A stretch of DNA of 64,000 bases, taken from positions 21,084 to 85,083 of the forward strand of contig NZ_CAMYBV010000010.1 in the NCBI RefSeq assembly GCF_947254095.1, written 5' to 3'. The stretch is from an uncultured Mobiluncus sp. (lineage in GTDB: Bacteria; Actinomycetota; Actinomycetes; Actinomycetales; Actinomycetaceae). Shown here piece by piece: positions 41,864-50,324 of the stretch (positions are counted from its first letter, which is position 1; every line of letters starts with the position of its first letter). Made by a program: the position numbers and the translations under genes. The notes beneath the pieces were generated by a model, which was given only the letters and a program-made list of their open reading frames with translations, did no database searches and was not told where the DNA came from.

Positions 41864-43306
41864 ATGAACCGAAAACATTTCATTGTCGCGGTTTGTGCCC
41901 TTGCTTTGACGGGCGCGTCTACCATCACCTGCGCCGCTGCCAATGCTGCGGACTACAACCAGCTCGCGGGCACTAATCGCTACGAAACCTCCGTGGCGAT
42001 TTCACGCCACGTTTATCCCAGCTCAGCGGAAAATGTTTACCTGGCACGCGGCGATGTTTTAGCCGATGCTCTCTCAGCGGGATCCCTGCCAGGCGGCCCG
42101 ATTGTTCTGGTCAACCCAAACGGCAACAATGATGCCGCCACCCAATATGTAGCTGGCTTGAAAGTCAGCGGCAAAGTCATTGCCTTGGGCGGGCCGGGCG
42201 TGGTTTCCGATTCAGCCTTGACCCAAGTGGCTGGGGATAAGCCTACCGCCCGAATCTTCGGAGCCACCCGCTATGAAACCTCAGCAAAGATTGCCGCGGC
42301 CGCCTTCCCAGGGGGCGCAACAGTGGCTTATATCGCCAATGGTGCTGGGGACGGTTCCCCCGATGCGGTAGCTGGTGGGGTTCTCACAGACGGTCCGGTC
42401 ATTTTGGTCAATCCCAACGGAAATAATGCTTTCGCCGCCAATGCCATTAAAGCGCTTGGAGTCCACAAGGTCATCGCCTTGGGCGGTCCGGGGGCCGTGT
42501 CTGCCGCGGTGCTTGGCGAAGTTTCCCAGGGGATAGCCACTGACCGTCTGCAGGGAGAGAACCGCTACGCCACCTCCCTGGCTATTGCCAACCACGCTTT
42601 CCCCGGTCACAAGGGAACCTTCTACGTGGCCCGTGGTGACGTGCTGGCTGATTCTGTTTCCGGGGGAGCGCTGCAGGACGGCCCCATCATCCTGTCCTCT
42701 ATCTCGCCGAACTCCGGGATAAATATCGCCGCCGGTTACGTGCATAATAACGCGGCTTCCCCCATTTTCTTGGGTGGCAGCATCTGGAATCCGCAGGTCA
42801 TGCAGATGATTGCCAGCGGTACTCAGTTCACTCCGCCGGCTCAGCCCGCTCAACCAGAGCAACCGCAGCAACCAAAGAATCCTGGTAACGCGGCCGGGTC
42901 CATGGAGCAAGCCGCCGCCCAAGAGGAGGCGGATATCCACGCCGGGATTAATGCTCGACGCGCCCAGGACGGTATCGCTCCCCTGACTCGCAACCCCACC
43001 ATGGACGCCCTGGCTCGCGCTTGGTCAAAACATATGGCTGAAACCGGCGACTTCGAGCATTCCGATGGAGCTCCAAACGGCATCAACTCTATCTTTGGCC
43101 ATCCTTGCCGCATGATAGGTGAAAACATCGACTGGCACATGGGCTTCTTCCCCGCTGGCCAGGGCGGCGCCAAGCACGTCACCAACTGGATTCACTCGCC
43201 AGGGCACTTCCGTAACCTGATGGAATCCCGTTTCACCACCACCGGTATCGGGGTATGGTTCGACGGGCCGAATTCGTCCTACGCAACCCAGATGTTCTGC
43301 CGGTAA
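41864..43306 (+). CDS. Secreted protein with three cell-wall-binding type 2 repeats and a CAP (SCP) domain
   Basis: A 480-residue exported protein. The signal peptide is MNRKHFIVAVCALALTGAST and ends at ANA|AD. Three CWB2 repeats fill about residues 30-320, each with the RYETS, GDVLADALSAG and VIALGGPGVVS pattern. A linker rich in P and Q (PAQPEQPQQPKNPGN) leads to a CAP domain (about 345-480) with INARRAQDGIAPLTRNPTMD, GENIDWHMGFF and HSPGHFRNLMESRFTTTGIG. The repeats are known to hold proteins non-covalently on Gram-positive walls. CAP domains occur in adhesins and effectors. AAGGACCTGAT precedes the ATG at 41864. It is probably a surface virulence or colonisation factor; this is inference. 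Confidence 0.92.
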   Translation: MNRKHFIVAVCALALTGASTITCAAANAADYNQLAGTNRYETSVAISRHVYPSSAENVYLARGDVLADALSAGSLPGGPIVLVNPNGNNDAATQYVAGLKVSGKVIALGGPGVVSDSALTQVAGDKPTARIFGATRYETSAKIAAAAFPGGATVAYIANGAGDGSPDAVAGGVLTDGPVILVNPNGNNAFAANAIKALGVHKVIALGGPGAVSAAVLGEVSQGIATDRLQGENRYATSLAIANHAFPGHKGTFYVARGDVLADSVSGGALQDGPIILSSISPNSGINIAAGYVHNNAASPIFLGGSIWNPQVMQMIASGTQFTPPAQPAQPEQPQQPKNPGNAAGSMEQAAAQEEADIHAGINARRAQDGIAPLTRNPTMDALARAWSKHMAETGDFEHSDGAPNGINSIFGHPCRMIGENIDWHMGFFPAGQGGAKHVTNWIHSPGHFRNLMESRFTTTGIGVWFDGPNSSYATQMFCR

Positions 43307-43363
43307 AACGTTCTAAACCAGGCAGCACACCCAACTGAATAAACTGTTCCTAAACTTAATAAA

Positions 43364-43397
43364 CTTTTTGGGGCTGGCGCACGCCAGCCCCAAAAAG
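43364..43397. repeat. Perfect 16-bp inverted repeat between convergent genes
   Basis: CTTTTTGGGGCTGGCG (43364-43379) and CGCCAGCCCCAAAAAG (43382-43397) form a perfect stem with a CA loop between the convergent CAP-domain gene and dapD. The T-run precedes the GC stem on both strands, the reverse of a normal intrinsic terminator (A-run, GC stem, T-run). Its role is therefore open. Confidence 0.8.
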
Positions 43398-43432
43398 CAT
43401 TAATCCCAAAACAGCGCCAAACTGGCGGATTC

Positions 43433-44395
43433 TCAGTCTGAGAACTCGATGGCCGTACCACCGCGAGACACGGCCTCGACGCGACCCGTCTGCGAGTTGC
43501 GGCGGAACACAGCGTGGGAGACCCCCGCCAGCTCCTCGGCCAACATCGTCTTTGGCTCGATAAAGAACCCGGTGTCACCAGGCATAACACCGCCGGAAGG
43601 CATGTAGTAAACCTTGGTGTCGCTGTTCAAGTACAAACCGCCTTCAACAACGCAGTCGTCTCCCAGCGGAATCGCCAGACCGGAGTTCGCCCCCATGTGG
43701 CAGTTCTTACCCAGGGACACGCGCTTGTGAATTCCCACCGCCAAAGTACCCGCGGTAGAAGCGCCGCCAGCCAAAGTCGTGCCTTCGTCCACCGTCACGC
43801 CCTGCGACAGCCGCCCCTCAATCCGGGCCGCTCCGAGGGTCCCTGCGTTGTAGTTCACGAATCCGGTATAGCCAATCTCGGTGCCCGGATGCAGGTAAGC
43901 CCCCAACCGCACATTTTCGGTATTGGCAATCCGTACCCCGTCCGGGGTCACGTAGGTGGTCATTCGGGGAATCCGATCCACACAACGGATGTTGGCACCG
44001 ATGCCGTACTTGGTCATCAGGCGCAGACGGGTTTCCTCAAAGTTTTCGTAGTCACAAGCTCCGCGGCTGGTCCACGCCACCAAGTTCAACTTGTCGAACA
44101 AACCTTCCAAACTCAACGTGTTGGGTTTCACCATCCGCCACGACAGGGCGTGCAAACGCAAGTACCCATCAGGAGCGCTCTGGACATCGTCCTCCAAATC
44201 GGCGGTCACGGTAATGACCTTGTTGATAATGAGGCGGGCATCGTCCTTGCCCTCCAGGTGCGCCAGCTTCGCGGTCAGCTCTTTTGCTTTCGCCTCGTCC
44301 ACGTCGCCCTCAAAAATGTAAGGGTACCAAGTGTCCAGCGACTTTCCGCTCTCAGTTTCGGCCGTCAGACCGACACCCCAAACTTTCTTAACCAT
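43433..44395 (-). CDS. dapD: DapD, tetrahydrodipicolinate N-succinyltransferase
   Basis: Enzyme of the succinylase branch of lysine and diaminopimelate synthesis, trimeric with a left-handed beta-helix. I choose the ATG at 44395 (MVKKVWGVGLTAETESGKSL), preceded by AAGGAAAAAC. The frame extends nine codons further upstream, without an SD. That gives 320 residues, the size of the actinobacterial DapD subfamily. The hexapeptide-repeat region includes NVRLGAYLHPGTEIGYTGFV, ARIEGRLSQGVTVDEGTTL and LGKNCHMGANSGLAIPLGDD. It follows citrate synthase but a 111-bp gap separates them. Confidence 0.95.
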   Translation of the reverse strand: MVKKVWGVGLTAETESGKSLDTWYPYIFEGDVDEAKAKELTAKLAHLEGKDDARLIINKVITVTADLEDDVQSAPDGYLRLHALSWRMVKPNTLSLEGLFDKLNLVAWTSRGACDYENFEETRLRLMTKYGIGANIRCVDRIPRMTTYVTPDGVRIANTENVRLGAYLHPGTEIGYTGFVNYNAGTLGAARIEGRLSQGVTVDEGTTLAGGASTAGTLAVGIHKRVSLGKNCHMGANSGLAIPLGDDCVVEGGLYLNSDTKVYYMPSGGVMPGDTGFFIEPKTMLAEELAGVSHAVFRRNSQTGRVEAVSRGGTAIEFSD

Positions 44396-44506
44396 GTTTT
44401 TCCTTCTCTCTCTAGTTATCAAGGCCCTTGTCTCGCCCGCAGCCTGCGCCAGAGCGCATTACGCGCCGCCGGTCAACAGGCCGGACAGGGAGACGCAAAA
44501 AGCCGC

Positions 44507-45811
44507 TTACCTGGCAGAACGGGAACGCAGGTTCTCGTAGTGGCGCTCGGTGTGTCCGATGTAAACCTGACGCGGGCGAGCAATCTTGGTGGCCGGATCG
44601 GCAACCATTTCGCGATACTGGGCAATCCAGCCCGGCAGACGACCCACCGCGAACAACGGGGTAAACATCTTCATCGGGAAGCCCATCGCGCGGTAAATCA
44701 AGCCAGTGTAAAAGTCCACGTTCGGGTAGAGGTTACGGGAAACGAAGTAGTCATCGCTCAGCGCGATGCCCTCCAGCTCCAGCGCCAAGTCCAGCAGCTT
44801 GTCGGCCTTGCCCAAACGGCTCAAGACTTCGTGGGCGGATTCTTTCACCAGGGCGGCGCGCGGGTCGTAAGCCTTGTACACGCGGTGGCCAAAGCCCATC
44901 AGCTTGATGCCGTCTTCCTTGTTCTTAACCTTTTCGACGAAAGTCTTAACCGACATATCCGTGTCCCGCAGCTGAATCAGCATCCGCAGCACTGCCTCAT
45001 TAGCCCCGCCGTGCAGCGGACCGGCCAACGCGCCCACACCGGAAGCGACCGAAGTGTAAAGGTTCGCATGAGAGGAGCCCACGAAACGCACCGTCGAGGT
45101 CGAGCAGTTCTGTTCGTGGTCGGCGTGCAGAATGAACAGGCGGTCCAAAGCGCGAACCATCGCCGGATCGATATCGAAGGACTGGTAGGGCAGCCCGAAA
45201 CACATCCGGATAAAGTCCTCGGTCAGCTCACGAGACGCATCCGGGTAAAGCTGGGGCAGGCCGGCGGCACGCTTCGCGATGGTCGCGACCATGACGGAAA
45301 GCTTGGCCAACAGCTGAATCGTGGCCTCTTCGAGCTGTTCGGGGTCGAGGGGATTCAAAGTGTCCTCGTAGTAGGTCGCCAGACCGGCAACGCCCGCCTG
45401 GAGGATTGACATGGGGTGGCCGTTGGAGGGGAATGCCGTAAAGAACGCCTTAAAGTCCTCGGGCAACAGGCGGTTGCGCTTGATTTTATGGGTGAAAGTT
45501 TCCAGGGACTTCGCGTCGGGCAGGTCGCCATAAATCAAGAGGTAGGCGACTTCCACGAAACTGGATTCGCGAGCCAGTTCCTCAATCGGGTAGCCGCGGT
45601 AACGCAGCACCCCTTTGGCACCGTCAATGTATGTGACCTTGGATTCACAGTTGGCGGTGTTGCCAAAACCGTAGTCCAAAGTGACATTGCCAGTGCTACT
45701 CAACAGTTTGTTGATCTCAAGACCGCTGTTGCCTTGCGTGGCTTGGTGAAAAGGGGTATCCAATCGTTTCTGGTCAGATTGAATAAAGTACTCTCCGTTA
45801 TTCTCACCCAT
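44507..45811 (-). CDS. gltA: Citrate synthase
   Basis: Type II citrate synthase of 434 residues, first enzyme of the citric acid cycle. Active-site histidines and the aspartate are visible in LHADHEQNCSTSTVRFVGS, GGANEAVLRMLIQL, LMGFGHRVYKAYDPRA and NVDFYTGLIYRAMGFP. The ATG at 45811 has GGAGGAATC upstream. Promoter-like sequence and a palindrome lie about 85-95 bases upstream. Confidence 0.98.
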   Translation of the reverse strand: MGENNGEYFIQSDQKRLDTPFHQATQGNSGLEINKLLSSTGNVTLDYGFGNTANCESKVTYIDGAKGVLRYRGYPIEELARESSFVEVAYLLIYGDLPDAKSLETFTHKIKRNRLLPEDFKAFFTAFPSNGHPMSILQAGVAGLATYYEDTLNPLDPEQLEEATIQLLAKLSVMVATIAKRAAGLPQLYPDASRELTEDFIRMCFGLPYQSFDIDPAMVRALDRLFILHADHEQNCSTSTVRFVGSSHANLYTSVASGVGALAGPLHGGANEAVLRMLIQLRDTDMSVKTFVEKVKNKEDGIKLMGFGHRVYKAYDPRAALVKESAHEVLSRLGKADKLLDLALELEGIALSDDYFVSRNLYPNVDFYTGLIYRAMGFPMKMFTPLFAVGRLPGWIAQYREMVADPATKIARPRQVYIGHTERHYENLRSRSAR

Positions 45812-45884
45812 GAGATTCCTCCTCGATTATTTCGATTTTCATATAAGAGCTGGTCCGGCAGCATTGCCAGGCTGGGGAGCTTTG

Positions 45885-45907
45885 GGACTTAAGTCCTTAG
45901 AACTATA
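45885..45907 (-). promoter_or_regulatory. gltA promoter -10 with a palindrome at the likely start site
   Basis: Read leftward, TATAGT (45907-45902) is a good -10 box, with ACGAAA 17 bp upstream as a weak -35. The perfect palindrome GGACTTAAGTCC (45885-45896) lies just downstream at the expected transcription start, where a bound repressor could block initiation. Confidence 0.4.
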
Positions 45908-46051
45908 GTACTCCCCTACCCGTGTTTCGTCCAATAGTTTTGCCGTCAATAATTTATATGGAAATCACCAGGGCGCCGCTTCACTTTACGGCGTCCCGCA
46001 CGTCGAGGGGCGTTCAGTCAGTTCGGTAAATCACACCTGTTGGTGGAAAAA

Positions 46052-46375
46052 TCAACCCTGGGGAGGCAGCGCGGCGACCATCGGGTCGTCCTTGTCGACC
46101 TTGCCCACTACCGAGGCCCCTCCGGGAGTCGGGTTATCGAAGTCAGCGAAAAAGTCCCGGTTAGCCCGCAAGAAGTCCGTCCACGGCGCGGGCAAGTCGT
46201 CTTCATAATAGATTGCCTGGGGCGGACACACCGGCTCGCAAGCTCCGCAATCCACACACTCCAGCGGGTTGATGTACAGGGTGCGTTCACCTTCATAAAT
46301 GCAGTCCACCGGGCACTCGTCAACGCAAGCCTTATCTTTCACATCTACACAAGGTTGAGCTATCACGTAAGTCAT
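46052..46375 (-). CDS. fdxA: FdxA, 7Fe ferredoxin
   Basis: A 107-residue electron carrier with two iron-sulfur clusters. The N-terminal region MTYVIAQPCVDVKDKACVDE supplies ligands for the 3Fe-4S cluster. The second motif, CVDCGACEPVCPPQAIYYED, carries a regular 4Fe-4S cluster. The C-terminal tail of about 40 residues is typical of actinobacterial FdxA. The RBS is weak. It lies alone between VanW-family and citrate synthase genes on the same strand. Confidence 0.95.
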   Translation of the reverse strand: MTYVIAQPCVDVKDKACVDECPVDCIYEGERTLYINPLECVDCGACEPVCPPQAIYYEDDLPAPWTDFLRANRDFFADFDNPTPGGASVVGKVDKDDPMVAALPPQG

Positions 46376-46414
46376 AAAATCTATCCTATCCCTGTCATCA
46401 GGTTTACCTGTCGG

Positions 46415-48307
46415 CTAGTCGTCTGTGTCTTGGGGCGGGGCTGCGTCTTCACTAGCTTGTTGAGCGGCTAAATCCTTCGCGCACACTACCGCATTATCCG
46501 GCGCGTAGGTGTGAGTGTAAGTTTTGGAATCTACCTTTTTGCCGTTCAGGTAGCGGGTCCGCGTGTTGCTGATAGTAAAACCGGGCTGACCTGCGCCGGA
46601 GGGCACACACTTGGACCAATTGTTGACAGTAGTCTTGGGCTGTACATAGTTCGTCCGGGAACTTTGCGTTGACTCCACGGTGTAATACTTGGTGCCCCAG
46701 ATACGCATATGCAACTGGCCTCTGCCAGTCCACCCTTGCAGCACAACAGGAGTCGGGTTCGGGTTCTTCCACTTCAAATCCAGGGAACCGGTCCACAAGG
46801 TACACTCCCGCCCGGCCGGGTACCTGGTGAAGTAAACTCCGTGAGGATTGAACTCAATCAAATCCATACCCGCGAACCAAGCCGCATTCAGGGTCGTGAC
46901 GCACATCTGCGACAAGCCACCGCCGAGGGCTTGGGTGTGCACGCCGTTTTCAAAAACCCCGGAGTAATGCCATCCATTCTCGGCCGTAATCGGACCTAAG
47001 TCTCGCTCTAAGGAAAAGTCCTTATTCGGCAAGTAAACTTTCCCCGTCAAAATTTGGGCGGCTTTGGTCAGGTTAGCAGTCCTGATGCCATCAGGAGTCA
47101 GCGGGGTGGCGAACTCGCCAATAATCTCTGTCACCCCGGCTTTATTCGCATCATCGGTGCTAAACTCCGGAGGAATCGGGGTCAAATCCACGCTCACTTC
47201 ACGGTTTTCCTCCGAAGTCGCTCCCAAGGTTACGCGGTCGGCCAATTTTTTCGGATCAAGTTTTGTCCCGTCCTGAGACGCCACCACCTGCGGGGATCCG
47301 GACGCAAAGCTGAAACTAGCGTTAACCGGCTCGGTTTCTAAGCCTTTGGTGTTTTCCAAGGTGAACTTCTTTAGTTTCTCTCCGTCTAAACTGGCCTTCA
47401 GTTCATCATCGCGCAGGGACCAAGTTACGGCCTGACACAGTTCCGCGGTGGGAATGTCCAGGCTTTGCCCGCCCACGTTGAGCTTCACCGGGGCGCTCAT
47501 CAGGATTTTTGCCTCGCCTTTAGTGGCCGCGTCCAGATGCGCCTGGGTCGACTTCGGCGCACTAGATTTGCCGGGAAGTTTCAGGGGGTCTCCTTGCTTC
47601 CACCACGAGGTTTGCAGCAGGGCGGTGGCGGCTTTCAGGTCCAGGTCCCGCCCCGGACCGGGCTTGACCGGTTTTAGCTGACCCGCCTGGCAATTAAAAC
47701 CAGCTTCCTGCGGCGGGGACTTTAAATCCGCGGCCGCTGCAGAAACGGCTTTGTCCAGCGCTTTCTCATCAATTTTCGATTTCAAGTCCAGCGCTCCGGC
47801 ACCCCCGAGATGAGCGATAATCTTCACCGGATTCAAGGAGAAATCGGCGACCTCATGCACGGAAGAGGCGAAATCGGGCTGCAGCCCCGCCACAGCCGGA
47901 TCAATGTTCGCTGTCTTGGCGCCCAGTTTCACCGGGAAAGGTTGCTTCAGCTTGTCCCCCAACTCGGAATCCAGCTTTTTAATGGCGGCATCGGGGGTCA
48001 TCCCACCAACAGAAACCCCCGCAAAAGACGACCCTCGCGGCATACTGCCCGACACAGCTAGTGCCAACCCGACGTAGGCCAAGGCCAAAACTCCAATAAC
48101 CACGCCGATGGCCACCGGAACCTTGCCGCTACGTTTCTTGTCTTGTGCAAAACCGGGGAACATTTCGGCGGCGTTAGCAGCTCGCACCCCGTCCGGCGCT
48201 TTTCCTGCCGGCTTTGCGGGGCGGGAAACGGGGCGAGGCGTGGCAGGACGCGGCCCCTTGGGGGAGGCACCCGGCCCCGCACCGTTATTCACGTCTGGTT
48301 TACCCAT
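46415..48307 (-). CDS. VanW-family membrane-anchored wall protein
   Basis: A 630-residue protein. A cytoplasmic proline-rich tail of about 60 residues precedes one membrane helix (VAIGVVIGVLALAYVGLALA, about 67-88). The extracellular part has two YoaR-like putative peptidoglycan-binding modules, for example FAGVSVGGMTPDAAIKKL at about 96 and a second near 230-330. The VanW domain lies at about 420-545 and includes NGWHYSGVFENGVHTQALGG, GLSQMCVTTLNAAWFAGMDL and TPVVLQGWTGRGQL. VanW takes its name from vancomycin-resistance loci, but its function is unknown. GGGGAGATTCG precedes the ATG at 48307. Confidence 0.9.
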   Translation of the reverse strand: MGKPDVNNGAGPGASPKGPRPATPRPVSRPAKPAGKAPDGVRAANAAEMFPGFAQDKKRSGKVPVAIGVVIGVLALAYVGLALAVSGSMPRGSSFAGVSVGGMTPDAAIKKLDSELGDKLKQPFPVKLGAKTANIDPAVAGLQPDFASSVHEVADFSLNPVKIIAHLGGAGALDLKSKIDEKALDKAVSAAAADLKSPPQEAGFNCQAGQLKPVKPGPGRDLDLKAATALLQTSWWKQGDPLKLPGKSSAPKSTQAHLDAATKGEAKILMSAPVKLNVGGQSLDIPTAELCQAVTWSLRDDELKASLDGEKLKKFTLENTKGLETEPVNASFSFASGSPQVVASQDGTKLDPKKLADRVTLGATSEENREVSVDLTPIPPEFSTDDANKAGVTEIIGEFATPLTPDGIRTANLTKAAQILTGKVYLPNKDFSLERDLGPITAENGWHYSGVFENGVHTQALGGGLSQMCVTTLNAAWFAGMDLIEFNPHGVYFTRYPAGRECTLWTGSLDLKWKNPNPTPVVLQGWTGRGQLHMRIWGTKYYTVESTQSSRTNYVQPKTTVNNWSKCVPSGAGQPGFTISNTRTRYLNGKKVDSKTYTHTYAPDNAVVCAKDLAAQQASEDAAPPQDTDD

Positions 48308-48348
48308 CGAATCTCCCCGCGGTATCCGCTCTTGGTTTTTCCGCCGAG

Positions 48349-50268
48349 TTACTGCTCGCGGCGGCGACGCGCCGCATCTTTGTAGCGCGTTTCCGTATCT
48401 AAGATTACCTTACGAATCCGCACGGCTTCGGGAGTTACCTCGACGCATTCATCATTTCCGGCGAATTCCAGGCTTTCCTCTAAGGTAAAGTTCATCGGCG
48501 GGGTCAGGCCTTCAAAAGCGTCCTGGGTGGAGGAACGCATATTGGTCTGCTGTTTTTCCTTGGTAACGTTGACAATCATGTCCTCGCCGCGCGGGTTCTC
48601 TCCCACGACCTGGCCCTCGTAGACCTGCGAGCCGGGCTGAATGATGAAGTTGCCGCGCTCCTGCAGTTTAATCATGGCGTAAGGACTGGCTTTCCCAGCG
48701 CGGTCCGCGATGAGCGAGCCGGTCGCGCGCCCCTCGATGTCGCCTTGCCACGGCGCCCACCCGGAGCTGACCGAGGAGGCAATCCCGGTACCGCGCGTCT
48801 CGGTCAAAAACCGCGTCCGAAAACCAATCAAACCGCGGCTCGGCACGGTAAATTCCAGACGCACCCAGCCGGTTCCGTGGTTGGTCATCGTGTTCATCTG
48901 ACCTTTGCGCGCGGCCAGCAGCTGCGTCACCGTTCCCAAGTGTTCCTCCGGGACGTCCACGGTCAGGGTCTCCATCGGCTCCATCAGCTTGCCATTTTCT
49001 GTTTTCGTCACGACCTGCGGTTTTCCGGCGGTTACTTCGTAGCCTTCCCGGCGCATCTGTTCGACCAAGATTGCCAGAGCCAACTCGCCACGGCCCTGCA
49101 CTTCCCAGGCGTCCGGGCGCCCAATATCCACAATTCGCAAGGACACGTTACCCACCAGTTCTCGCTCCAAACGGTCTTTGACCTGGCGAGCGGTAACTTT
49201 TGCGTCTTTCACCCGCCCGGCAAACGGGGAAGTGTTGATACCAATCGTCATGGAAATTGCCGGTTCGTCCACCCGAATCAGCGGCAGGGGACGCGGGTCG
49301 TCCACATCAACCAGGGATTCCCCGATGGTGATGTCCTCGATGCCGGCCACCGCCACAATATCCCCGTACTTTGCCGACTCGGCGGGGACCCGTTCCAAAC
49401 CGTGCGTGGCCAGCAGCTGGGTAATCTTAACGGTTTCCACCATGCCATCCTGGCGAGCCCAGCCAACTGTCTGACCTTGCCGGATGGTTCCGTTGTGAAT
49501 CCGCAGCAGTGCTAGGCGGCCCAGAAATTGAGAGGCATCGAGGTTCGTGACGTGCGCCTGCAGGGGGGCTTCCGGATCATAGGTGGGTCCCGGAATATGC
49601 TGCAAAATGGCCTCAAACAGGCACTCCAGGTCGCCGTCAGGGACGTTGCCGTTGCCAGGATTTGTCAGGGAGGCCGCCCCGACCTTGGCCGAAGCATAGA
49701 TAATCGGCAGATCCAGCAGCTGGTCCAGGTCCAAACCTTCCTCACCGAGTTCCCCGCTGGCTTCCAAGTCAGTGGCCAGCGTCAGCAACAGGTCGGTCGC
49801 TTCGGAAACGACTTCGTCGATACGCGCATCGGGGCGGTCAACCTTATTAATAACCAACACGACCGGCAGTCGCGCCGCCAAGGCCTTGCGCAACACGAAA
49901 CGAGTCTGGGGCAGGGGACCTTCTGACGCGTCCACCAACAGCACCACCCCGTCTACCATCGACAGACCGCGCTCGACCTCCCCGCCAAAATCGGCGTGAC
50001 CGGGGGTATCCACCACGTTAATGGTGACGCCCTGGGGACATCCGCTATCCACAGCTGCCGGACCGGAATACTTGACCGCCGTGTTTTTAGCCAGGATAGT
50101 GATGCCTTTTTCGCGCTCCAGGTCACCCGAATCCATGACCCGTTCCGGGCCGTCCGCCCGGAGTCCCTCGGCGTGAGCCTGTTTCAACATGGCGTCGACC
50201 AGGGTCGTTTTCCCGTGGTCGACGTGCGCGACGATGGCGACATTTCGGATATCTTGACGCTGTGCCAT
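48349..50268 (-). CDS. typA: TypA/BipA ribosome-binding GTPase
   Basis: A 639-residue translational GTPase related to EF-G and involved in ribosome assembly and stress adaptation. The G motifs are AHVDHGKTTLVD (G1), EKGITI (G2), VDTPGHADF (G3), NKVDRPDAR (G4) and ASAKVG (G5). The TypA-specific C-terminal domain has TVTQLLAARKGQMNTMTN and VQGRGELALAILVEQMRREG. The ATG at 50268 follows AAAAGGG. It lies between the VanW-type gene and the oligopeptide transporter and is read in the same direction as both. Confidence 0.97.
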   Translation of the reverse strand: MAQRQDIRNVAIVAHVDHGKTTLVDAMLKQAHAEGLRADGPERVMDSGDLEREKGITILAKNTAVKYSGPAAVDSGCPQGVTINVVDTPGHADFGGEVERGLSMVDGVVLLVDASEGPLPQTRFVLRKALAARLPVVLVINKVDRPDARIDEVVSEATDLLLTLATDLEASGELGEEGLDLDQLLDLPIIYASAKVGAASLTNPGNGNVPDGDLECLFEAILQHIPGPTYDPEAPLQAHVTNLDASQFLGRLALLRIHNGTIRQGQTVGWARQDGMVETVKITQLLATHGLERVPAESAKYGDIVAVAGIEDITIGESLVDVDDPRPLPLIRVDEPAISMTIGINTSPFAGRVKDAKVTARQVKDRLERELVGNVSLRIVDIGRPDAWEVQGRGELALAILVEQMRREGYEVTAGKPQVVTKTENGKLMEPMETLTVDVPEEHLGTVTQLLAARKGQMNTMTNHGTGWVRLEFTVPSRGLIGFRTRFLTETRGTGIASSVSSGWAPWQGDIEGRATGSLIADRAGKASPYAMIKLQERGNFIIQPGSQVYEGQVVGENPRGEDMIVNVTKEKQQTNMRSSTQDAFEGLTPPMNFTLEESLEFAGNDECVEVTPEAVRIRKVILDTETRYKDAARRRREQ

Positions 50269-50324
50269 AAACCCTTTTCTGTAGTTACCGGTTTTCCTAA
50301 AACAACGTCCTATTGTAACGCCGC

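Noticed and set aside
44396..44422. Nine upstream codons of dapD
   Set aside because: No SD for that start, while AAGGAAAAAC precedes the ATG at 44395.
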